Assembly: GCF_016093295.1 (NCBI RefSeq)
Contig: NZ_JAEDAL010000005.1
Span: 1 to 64,000, forward strand
Source: Inhella gelatinilytica
GTDB taxonomy: Bacteria > Pseudomonadota > Gammaproteobacteria > Burkholderiales > Burkholderiaceae_C
Direction of reading: 5' to 3'
DNA length: 64,000 bases
Part shown: positions 1 through 5,896 of the stretch, piece by piece
Layout of the letters: each line of letters starts with the position of its first letter
How positions within the stretch are numbered: position 1 is the stretch's first letter
Notes under the pieces: model-generated
Seen by the model: the letters and a program-made list of their open reading frames with translations, nothing else
Told to the model about the DNA's origin: nothing
Database searches by the model: none
Made by a program: the position numbers and the translations under genes

Positions 1-300
1 GCGCAGCTGTGCGCCCCTTATTGTTGTAACTGCGCCCCTAATCGGGCGGACCGCTGCCATCCTAACTCCTTGTCAGATCATCGTTTTCAGGTCCTGAAAC
101 GGGACGTTTATCCAGTACTAAATTTCCAGTCAAAAGCGGCAACGGTTACAACTGGCCGACCGCGCCAACGAAGCCCAGATTGAAGACGATAAAGCAGTCA
201 CGAGCAAACGACTGCTGCTGGCCGGGATCACCAGTTCGCTGCTAGAACAGGGAGTGGCTGCTCGTCGAGTCTTGATGACCCCTCTGAACAGGCTAGGGGT
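1..300. other. left edge of the element, no confident gene
   Basis: No complete gene could be supported here. The box TGCGCCCCT occurs at 10-18 and 31-39, 21 bp apart (two helical turns), next to the palindrome GCGCA-GCTG-TGCGC at 1-14. A plus-strand frame is open from 122 to 451 and reads plausibly up to about 300 (it includes LADRANEAQIEDD and LLLAGITSSLLEQG). It has no ATG, follows a stop at 119-121 and then runs antisense into the winged-helix gene. It may be a gene remnant or chance. Confidence 0.3.
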
Positions 301-756
301 TCAGGCAAAGGGGGTGGATCTGCTCCTGAGCGCATCCTGTGGGACTCTCAACTCCCGCCATAGGGCCGGCACAGGCTCCCAGCAGCCCTGGGTGCGCCTC
401 ACCAGTCCAGCCGCTTGGAGTCGGGTCAAACCGGCGATCACAGCGCCATAGGGCCATCCAGAAGCCAGCGCCAGTTCTTTGAAGTGCAGTGCGCCCGTGT
501 CGGGATAGGCCCAGAGCAAATAGCCCAGCAGCCCGCGTTCATCGTCGGACAGCGCCAGGGCCTGCGCCTCCATCGGGCCAGGGGTTGGCGGTGGATTGCT
601 TGCCGGTTCCGGCCCTTCCAAAATGTCCACAGGGGCCAAGGTGGGGGCTACAAAACCTACGAAACCCCCGCCCCCGGCCTCCTCTGCCAGTTTTGTAGGT
701 TTCGTAGTGCCCTCTTTGACGGCTTCGCCAGAAATAAGCCGCTGTAGCCACTTCAT
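301..756 (-). CDS. winged-helix domain protein of the integrative element
   Basis: This is a 151-residue protein of unknown function, last gene of the primase operon. The start at 756 is chosen because its ATG overlaps the stop of the DUF3987 gene as ATGA, which implies translational coupling; the open frame upstream lies inside that gene. Residues 1-70 are low-complexity and proline-rich and contain TTKPTK followed by GGGGFVGFV. Residues about 72-130 (LSDDERGLLGYLL through GLVRRTQGCW) look like a winged helix-turn-helix. That fits a DNA-binding replication accessory factor or repressor, by inference from context. The KPTK and FVGFV peptides are encoded by the two arms of an inverted repeat at 648-707. 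Confidence 0.65.
   Translation of the reverse strand: MKWLQRLISGEAVKEGTTKPTKLAEEAGGGGFVGFVAPTLAPVDILEGPEPASNPPPTPGPMEAQALALSDDERGLLGYLLWAYPDTGALHFKELALASGWPYGAVIAGLTRLQAAGLVRRTQGCWEPVPALWRELRVPQDALRSRSTPFA
648..707. repeat. 18-bp inverted repeat made of 9-bp units, inside a gene
   Basis: The arms are 648-665 (CTACAAAACCTACGAAAC) and 690-707, whose reverse complement is CTACGAAACCTACAAAAC, so 16 of 18 positions match across a 24-bp spacer. Each arm is itself a tandem pair of the 9-mer CTACRAAAC, giving four copies in two-fold symmetry. In the minus-strand mRNA the arms form a stem with 16 Watson-Crick pairs, one G-U pair and one A-C mismatch. The repeat is translated as TTKPTK and FVGFV. Confidence 0.75.
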
Positions 757-2306
757 TGAGCACCCTCCGCCAGGAGGTCTGGGTGGATCAGATATCGCTC
801 GCTTGGGCGGCCTCCGGTGATGCCTGTTGGTGTTGCCACCCTGGCTAGCCACCCATAGTCCGCCAGCACGTCAGCCGCCTTTCGCACGGCATCAGGGGAC
901 GTCAGCCCTGCCCAGTTCTTCACGGCGATTTCTCGCGGCGCAAAGTCTTGGGCCTCTTCGCCTCCATGCTTAGCCAGCTTGCCGGCCTTGATCTTGGCCA
1001 GTAGCGAGTGGGCGCCGTCCACCTCGGGATGCAGGGCGGCGCTGTAGAGGCGTTCGGCGTGTGTCCGCAGGTAGTCCCCCCATGCTAGGGCGCGGCCCAA
1101 TTCGCGGGCTCCAATCTTGTGCGGGCTGTCTGGCGTATCTACCAGCGCAAAGATCAGCGCCAGCGCCGGGATCAACTTGGCATATTTGCTCAGGTGGGAA
1201 ACCAGGGCGGGATGCAGTTCTTCCCCCCGGATCTCGGTCTGGAACGCCTCAAACCATTCATTGAACAGTCCTTGTGCCTCGGGCGTGAAGCGCCACTCCT
1301 GGGGCTCGCGCTCGCTGGCTGGCTGTAGATTGTTCAAGCGCTCGAACAGGCCCCACACGTTTTGGCGGGCTGTGGTGTCAGGCCATTGATCGACGTTCTT
1401 GAACTCGCGCACCACATCGGGCCAGACTGTCAGGCCAAATCGTTGAAGCAAGCCGTCATCCCCGGCACCCGCTGCAACGGCCTCCCGCACATAGCTTTGC
1501 ACCTTGCCGGGCTGAATGCCGCCCAGCATGGCAATGCAAACCCTAGGGAGATAGCTAGCCCCGCGCATGATGCGATCTACCGCATAGCCTTGGTTCCCGT
1601 CATAGCCGGTGAGGTAGAAGCCGCGTGCACCTTCTTGGCCTGGGCGATCCATGCTGCACAGGCGGCCGTGCATTTCGTCCCCGAAGACAAGCAAGCCATA
1701 GGGGTGAGGCACCAGCAGTTCGGCCAGGGCTTCCACCGTGCTGTCATTGATCACATAGCGGCGCGCCTTGGGTTCCGGCTTCACCTCGGCAGGCTGCAAC
1801 AGTGCGCGGGCCTTGCTCGGGTCTTTGATGGATTCCTTCTTGGCCAAGATCTCGCGCTCCTTGGCTGCCAGTTCCTCCACCTTGGCATCCAGAGCCCACT
1901 CATCATGGGCAAGCTCCCACCGTTCGCGCTCCTCGCGTTCTAGGCGCTTGATCGGGGCCAGGGCTTCACTGAGGGCTGGGGATTTCATGACGCCAGGGCG
2001 CCCCACCACCAGTCCCCACAGGTTCGGCGTCACGCGCCAATCGTCCCGCTCCTTTGGCGCCACAACGGCACGCGCACCAATCAGGGAAGACAAGGCCACG
2101 ATGACGCCCACCGCCACGAAGTCGGGCGGGCATTGCATACGGTGTGCAATATCGAAGGCCCACGGGCGCAGCGTTTCAGGCAGCAATTCAAAGTGAAACG
2201 GCTCGACAGGGGGGAGGCTTGTTGGCAATGGCGTAGGCGCAGGCCAGCCTTCCCCTGCTGTTGCGTTCAAACCCTGAAGCCGCGACAAATCATCACGCGC
2301 ATTCAT
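753..2306 (-). CDS. DUF3987 P-loop protein, probable replication helicase-like ATPase
   Basis: A 517-residue protein of the DUF3987 type found in phages, plasmids and integrative elements next to primases. A Walker A-like loop, GRPGVMKS, lies at about residues 102-109 after the hydrophobic stretch DFVAVGVIVALSSLIGA. A charged coiled-coil stretch follows (about 116-165), and a Walker B-like LLVFGDEMHG is near residue 220. The start at 2306 is preferred over an upstream in-frame codon because its ATG overlaps the stop of the Toprim gene (ATGA). The family is usually taken to be a helicase or NTPase acting with the neighbouring primase. That function is inferred, not shown. Confidence 0.8.
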   Translation of the reverse strand: MNARDDLSRLQGLNATAGEGWPAPTPLPTSLPPVEPFHFELLPETLRPWAFDIAHRMQCPPDFVAVGVIVALSSLIGARAVVAPKERDDWRVTPNLWGLVVGRPGVMKSPALSEALAPIKRLEREERERWELAHDEWALDAKVEELAAKEREILAKKESIKDPSKARALLQPAEVKPEPKARRYVINDSTVEALAELLVPHPYGLLVFGDEMHGRLCSMDRPGQEGARGFYLTGYDGNQGYAVDRIMRGASYLPRVCIAMLGGIQPGKVQSYVREAVAAGAGDDGLLQRFGLTVWPDVVREFKNVDQWPDTTARQNVWGLFERLNNLQPASEREPQEWRFTPEAQGLFNEWFEAFQTEIRGEELHPALVSHLSKYAKLIPALALIFALVDTPDSPHKIGARELGRALAWGDYLRTHAERLYSAALHPEVDGAHSLLAKIKAGKLAKHGGEEAQDFAPREIAVKNWAGLTSPDAVRKAADVLADYGWLARVATPTGITGGRPSERYLIHPDLLAEGAQ

Positions 2307-3250
2307 GCCTGCACCCCCACTGATTGCCCGGCCGCCCACACATCGCACCAGTCGACGCCAGCGTCTGAGGGGCTGTGCACCTCACAGCGCAGGTCAGCCC
2401 GCAGAGCACGGGCCCTTAGGGTGTCGGCGGCGTCTAGGCCGGCTTTGTCGTTGTCCGCAAACACCACGATGCGCCGCACATCGCTAGGCCATATCCACTG
2501 CGCCAAGTTGCTGGCGCTGTACGCAGCCACCACGGGCAAGCCAGACGCCAGCCCGGCAGCTAGGCCGGTTTCAATGCCCTCAGAAATGCCCAGAACACCC
2601 CGCGATGGTTTGGCCAGGGCAATGCAGGCTCCTGCCAAGGGGCCGGCTGCTGCGGTCAACTTCTTGACAGTGGGCACAGGCGCTTTGCGGCCGCCCTGAG
2701 TCAGATAGGTACGGTGCAGGGCCACCAATTCCCCTTCGGGGGATGTGATGGCGGACACCATGGCGGGGAAGAGCCCGATTTGCTGGCCATCGGCCCAGTA
2801 GCCAAGGCGCGGGTGAAAGCGCAGGCAGTCCGGCAGGGGCCACATCCCACCAAGGCCGCGCCGCTTGAGGTAGAGCGTGGCGGAATCCCCAGGCAGCAAG
2901 GGCTCACACTCAGCCCACAGGGCGTGCACTCGCTCGGCGTTTTGTGCCCACCGCTGGCGCTGCTCTCGCTCTCGTTCGGCGCGGCTGGCCTGCACTTGGC
3001 GCTGGAACTGCGCCAGCTCGGCGGCGGACATGGCACGGCGATCCACCGCAGACCAGACCTCAAAGATTCCTTGACGGTGGCAGCCAAAAACGCCGCCCCG
3101 GCCGTCCTCAAACAGCTTGCACCATCCGGCGGTGTCGCCGCGTCGGCCATTGGTGCTGAATCGCTGCAGCTTGCCGGGCTCGATGAAGTCAGGCGCGCCG
3201 CTCAATACGTGGCGCATGAAGTCCAAAAATTTGGCTCGGGTGTCAGTCAT
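2303..3250 (-). CDS. Toprim-domain primase-like protein
   Basis: A 315-residue protein. The C-terminal half is a Toprim domain: the catalytic glutamate is E224 in GISEGIETGL and the metal-binding acidic pair is D266/D268 in VVFADNDKAG, followed by GLDAADTL. The central part (about 120-200, with LYLKRRGL, CLRFHP and ALHRTYL) matches the region preceding Toprim in mobile-element primases. The N-terminal region holds only two cysteines (C44, C57), so a complete CHC2 zinc finger is not evident. With the downstream DUF3987 protein it forms a primase-helicase pair, expected to prime replication of the excised element. Its start overlaps the end of a small upstream ORF (ATGACTGA). Confidence 0.82.
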   Translation of the reverse strand: MTDTRAKFLDFMRHVLSGAPDFIEPGKLQRFSTNGRRGDTAGWCKLFEDGRGGVFGCHRQGIFEVWSAVDRRAMSAAELAQFQRQVQASRAEREREQRQRWAQNAERVHALWAECEPLLPGDSATLYLKRRGLGGMWPLPDCLRFHPRLGYWADGQQIGLFPAMVSAITSPEGELVALHRTYLTQGGRKAPVPTVKKLTAAAGPLAGACIALAKPSRGVLGISEGIETGLAAGLASGLPVVAAYSASNLAQWIWPSDVRRIVVFADNDKAGLDAADTLRARALRADLRCEVHSPSDAGVDWCDVWAAGQSVGVQA

Positions 3251-3494
3251 GGCGTTTCCCCGTCATTGAATCGAACGCGGCCCCGATACGCGCCAAGGCA
3301 CGCAGGTGCAGATGCACCAGGGCGGCGTTTAGGGAGTCAAGCTCGATGGGATGCACCCACCGCAGCCCAGGCCGGCAGAGGGTTTGGTGGGTTTGGGGGT
3401 TGGCGGCACAATCTGCGTGCCTGCACAGGCAACCCCATTCGCGCCCTGAGCCGTTCGAGCGGCCGGGGCGTTCTTCTTGGCGGGCCCCATTCAG
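3243..3494 (-). CDS. small Cys-rich ORF between alpA and the primase gene, start unresolved
   Basis: This minus-strand frame ends 8 nt inside the primase gene (ATGACTGA overlap). It reads like protein: WGCLCRHADC, then TLCRPGLRWVHPIE, then LDSLNAALVHLHLRALAR. The clustered Cys and His residues suggest a metal-binding knuckle. No ATG lies in this frame before the conserved-looking part. Candidate starts are CTG at 3494 (overlapping the alpA stop) or GTG at 3356, which would give 37 residues. A rival reading is a 53-residue ORF at 3329-3490 that begins with ATG directly after the alpA stop, in another frame. The end coordinate is supported by gene spacing; the start is not. Confidence 0.38.
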   Translation of the reverse strand: MNGARQEERPGRSNGSGREWGCLCRHADCAANPQTHQTLCRPGLRWVHPIELDSLNAALVHLHLRALARIGAAFDSMTGKRHD

Positions 3495-3727
3495 TTGGAG
3501 CAGGCTTGCTGGGTTTTGATCCAGTCGCGCACAGCGGCGGCTGGCCAGCGGGTACAGCGGCGGCCCAAGCGCACAGGCTGGGGGAAGTCACCCACCGCCA
3601 TGCGGCGGTAGATGCTCGGGCGGCTCAGACCCGTCACGGCCTCCACGATTTGCAGCTTCAAGAGTGCATCGGGAAGGCTGGCCGCTTCCAGGGGCTGGAA
3701 GCGTTCAGATTGGTTCTTATCGGTCAT
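3491..3727 (-). CDS. AlpA-family MerR-like transcriptional regulator
   Basis: A 78-residue protein whose residues about 24-70 (KLQIVEAVTGLSRPSIYRRM, then GDFPQPVRLG and a W-rich end VRDWI) match the AlpA/phage regulatory fold. This is a compact winged helix in which SRPSIYRRM is the recognition helix. In P2/P4- and CP4-57-like elements, AlpA proteins activate int or regulate excision. Its position between int and the primase operon fits that role. No Shine-Dalgarno sequence is visible: a 10-bp-arm inverted repeat ends only a few bases before the ATG. Promoter and translation control there is an inference. Confidence 0.8.
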   Translation of the reverse strand: MTDKNQSERFQPLEAASLPDALLKLQIVEAVTGLSRPSIYRRMAVGDFPQPVRLGRRCTRWPAAAVRDWIKTQQACSN

Positions 3728-3730
3728 GTG

Positions 3731-3756
3731 GCGCTCTGTGGTTAATCACAGTGCGC
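3731..3756. promoter_or_regulatory. inverted repeat abutting the alpA start
   Basis: GCGCTCTGTG (3731-3740) and CACAGTGCGC (3747-3756) pair at 9 of 10 positions around the spacer GTTAAT, 3 bp upstream of the alpA ATG (3727-3725). It could be an operator for AlpA or for a phage-type repressor. It could also be an mRNA hairpin occupying the ribosome-binding region. Confidence 0.55.
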
Positions 3757-3776
3757 ATTCGACACATCTGGAGCGT

Positions 3777-4268
3777 TTATGGCTGCGGGGGAAATTGACC
3801 CAATAAAGCCCGCAGTCTTTCTCCGGCGAGGTGTCTAAGCAAATCCTCATCGAGATCACTCAATCCGCGATGATCTGAGCGAATTTTCTGGGCTTCACGC
3901 CGGTCCAGGCCACTGCTCCGGTGATCAATTTCTCGCCTCGCAACATCCATGGCGGCACAGCGATTTTCTGGCGTGTAGCCTCGCAATCCAAGAATCGCGT
4001 CGAACGCGGCCAACTCGCCCTTCCATCTCGGGAATGGATCGCGGGGCCGCCCTGCGCTGCGCTCAACCTCTACACAGAGAGCTCGTTCCAGGGGCTCGCC
4101 CCCTAAAAAAGACCACAACCTTTCAGAAAGGTAATGGGCCATGGCGCTTGAGAGCTGGCCGGAATCGAGCCCCGCCACGCAATGAGCCAGAAGTGCTCGC
4201 CCAGCGACTGCATCTCCAGATAGAGCTCGCTGAATCCAAGCGGCCTCCAATTCACTTTGGTCCTTCAT
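3777..4268 (-). CDS. hypothetical protein of the integrative element
   Basis: I do not recognise this 163-residue protein. It is soluble and rich in charged residues and helices. The N-terminal part (EAAWIQRALSGDAVAGRALLAHCVAG) resembles a helical-repeat start, and a basic stretch (VERSAGRPRDPFPRWKGELAAF) lies mid-protein. No membrane segment, signal peptide or catalytic motif is visible. It lies between int and alpA on the same strand, with about 50 bp on each side, so it may be transcribed with alpA or from its own promoter. It is a candidate accessory or cargo gene; no function is assigned. Confidence 0.6.
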   Translation of the reverse strand: MKDQSELEAAWIQRALSGDAVAGRALLAHCVAGLDSGQLSSAMAHYLSERLWSFLGGEPLERALCVEVERSAGRPRDPFPRWKGELAAFDAILGLRGYTPENRCAAMDVARREIDHRSSGLDRREAQKIRSDHRGLSDLDEDLLRHLAGERLRALLGQFPPQP

Positions 4269-4320
4269 CTTTTCTCTCGCTGTCTAGACGGGATCGCCTT
4301 GCGTGAAGCTGCTATGCGGT

Positions 4321-5562
4321 CTATGCAGCCTTGAACGGTAAGACCTTGGCGCCTGCCTTCAATTGGTCCAAATAGTCCGCCCACAGCGCCATCAGAGCCC
4401 GGCGCTGAGCCATGAATTCGGCGCGGTCATAGGCTGCCCCCAGGGGGCCGCTCTTGCCGTGGGCGAGTTGCGCTTCGATCACATCGGGCGAGACGCCGGG
4501 CAGTTGTTCCACCATGAGGGTACGTGCCATGGCGCGGAATCCGTGGGCGGTCATCTCGTCGGCCCCAAAGCCCAGGCGGCGCAAAGCGGTGTTCACGGTG
4601 TTTTCGCTCATGCACTTGTCGCCACCCTGCAGGGCCGGGAAAACAAAGCGGCCAGCGCCTGTGAGGGGCTGTAGCTCACGCAGCAGGGCCAGGGCTTGGG
4701 GCGCCAGCGGGACAAGGTGCGGCCGGCCGTTCAGCTTGGCGGTTTTGCGCCGCTTCATCTTGGCGGCGGGGATCGTCCACAAAGCGCCGTCTAGGTCGAT
4801 TTCGGTCCATTCCATGGCGCGGATATTCCCCGGCCGTTGGAACAGCAGCGCTGACAAAAGCAGCGCGGCTCGCGTGGTGGGTTGACCGTGGTAGCTGTCG
4901 AGTGCGCGCATCAGCTCACCCGCATCGGCGGGCGCCAGCACCGCAGCCATGTGCTTGACCTGCACCGGCTGCAAGGCCCCCACCAAATCTGGCGCAGGGT
5001 TGGACTCACAAACCCCCGTCTGAATGCCGTACTGAAACACCTGCCCCGCCGTCTGGCGCAGCGTGTGGGCCGTTTCGATGGCCCCCCTGCGCTCCACCCG
5101 TCGCAACACTTGGAGCAATAGCGGGGCTTTGATATCGGCCAGCGGCAACGCACCAAGGTGGGGGAACAAGTCTTTCTCCATGCGCTCCAGCCAGCGCCGG
5201 GCGTAGGTGTCGCTCCATCCACTGGCCTTGGCGGCATGACATTCGCGGGCCACCGCCTCAAACGTGGTGGCGCTGTTGATCTGCGCGGCCAGCTTGGCGG
5301 CCTTGCGCTGTTGCACCGGGTTGGCGCCCGTTTCGCGGGTGCGGCGGGCTTCGTCACGGGCCTTGCGGGCCTCTTTCAGCGTCACAGCGGGGTAGCTGCC
5401 CAACGCCAACCGGCTCTCTTTGCCGTCCGGGTAGAACTTCCAAAACCAGCGTTTGGCGCCGTTCGGGCTGACTTCGAGGTAGAGCCCTGCCCCATCGGTC
5501 AGGCGGCGGCGCTTGGCCTCGGGTGGGCAGGTGGCATTGCGACAGTCGGCATCGGTCAGCAT
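4321..5562 (-). CDS. tyrosine recombinase integrase, P4/CP4-57 type
   Basis: This 413-residue site-specific recombinase integrates and excises the element. Residues 1-88 form the DUF4102 arm-binding domain (LTDGAGLYLEV, KRWFWKFYPDGK). Residues about 100-190 are the SAM-like core-binding domain, and the catalytic domain follows. Visible catalytic residues are R243/R248 (FQRPGNIRAMEW), a beta-hairpin lysine (AAKMKRRKT), H340 and R343 (AHGFRAMART), H368 (QLAHGKSG) and the nucleophile Y378 (GAAYDRAEF). The gene is intact. Its start lies about 200 bp from the tRNA-Arg gene, the usual place for the int gene of an element that uses a tRNA 3' end as attB. An array of GTTCCCC boxes just upstream may be its arm sites. 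Confidence 0.93.
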   Translation of the reverse strand: MLTDADCRNATCPPEAKRRRLTDGAGLYLEVSPNGAKRWFWKFYPDGKESRLALGSYPAVTLKEARKARDEARRTRETGANPVQQRKAAKLAAQINSATTFEAVARECHAAKASGWSDTYARRWLERMEKDLFPHLGALPLADIKAPLLLQVLRRVERRGAIETAHTLRQTAGQVFQYGIQTGVCESNPAPDLVGALQPVQVKHMAAVLAPADAGELMRALDSYHGQPTTRAALLLSALLFQRPGNIRAMEWTEIDLDGALWTIPAAKMKRRKTAKLNGRPHLVPLAPQALALLRELQPLTGAGRFVFPALQGGDKCMSENTVNTALRRLGFGADEMTAHGFRAMARTLMVEQLPGVSPDVIEAQLAHGKSGPLGAAYDRAEFMAQRRALMALWADYLDQLKAGAKVLPFKAA

Positions 5563-5590
5563 GGGGTATCCCCTAGGGCCAGAGCGACCC

Positions 5591-5662
5591 GGGGAACGCC
5601 TTTGTTCCCCGGTTTCTCAATTTACCCCGGTTTGTTCCCCGGTATGTTCCCCTGTGTTCCCC
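5591..5662. repeat. GTTCCCC box array upstream of int
   Basis: GTTCCCC occurs at 5604, 5634, 5646 and 5656, a degenerate TACCCC copy lies near 5622, and an inverted copy (GGGGAAC) is at 5591. The 13-mer TTTGTTCCCCGGT is repeated exactly at 5601 and 5631. Neighbouring boxes are 10, 12, 12 and 18 bp apart, close to helical phasing. Integrase arm-type sites or an int operator are the best explanations. Confidence 0.7.
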
Positions 5663-5698
5663 GATCTGCAAAGCCCCCATGTGATCCAACGTGGGCAC

Positions 5699-5737
5699 AA
5701 AAAAGCCCCTAAGATTTTGATTTACTTAGGGGCTTGA
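5699..5737 (-). terminator. terminator of tRNA-Arg
   Basis: AAGCCCCTAAG (5704-5714) pairs perfectly with CTTAGGGGCTT (5726-5736). The A-run at 5700-5705 becomes a U-run after the hairpin on the minus strand, directly downstream of tRNA-Arg. Confidence 0.85.
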
Positions 5738-5767
5738 GCGGTTCGGAGCGGGTTCGAAATGCTGATT

Positions 5768-5803
5768 TGGCCCGACGGGAGGGACTCGAACCCCCGACCT
5801 GCT
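5768..5803. other. presumed attachment site within the 3' half of tRNA-Arg
   Basis: P4-type integrases recombine in the 3' part of tRNA genes, and int lies immediately beside this end. The T-arm and acceptor segment should be duplicated at the other end of the element. That end lies outside the window, so the core length is not known. Confidence 0.45.
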
Positions 5804-5844
5804 GCTTAGAAGGCAGCTGCTCTATCCAGTTGAGCTACCGTCGG
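5768..5844 (-). tRNA. tRNA-Arg (anticodon UCU)
   Basis: Minus-strand cloverleaf of 77 nt with encoded CCA. The acceptor CCGACGG pairs with CCGTCGG, the D-arm is GCTC/GAGC, and the anticodon loop CTTCTAA gives UCU. The T-loop is TTCGAGT. Its 3' end faces the integrase gene and is the presumed attachment site of the element at 1-5767. Confidence 0.95.
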
Positions 5845-5853
5845 CCTGAATGA

Positions 5854-5879
5854 CGAAGGGGCTCTCACGAGCCCCTTCG
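5854..5879 (-). terminator. hairpin downstream of the OPT transporter gene
   Basis: CGAAGGGGCTC and GAGCCCCTTCG form an 11-bp perfect stem with a 4-nt loop, 17 bp after the stop of the OPT gene. No real T-run follows on either strand, so it may mainly protect mRNA ends. Confidence 0.6.
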
Positions 5880-5896
5880 CATTGTGCCCTGGCGGA

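Noticed and set aside
5591-5662. GTTCCCC boxes as a possible CRISPR array
   Set aside because: Units are 7-13 bp with 10-30 bp spacing; there are no 25-45 bp repeats, spacers or cas genes.
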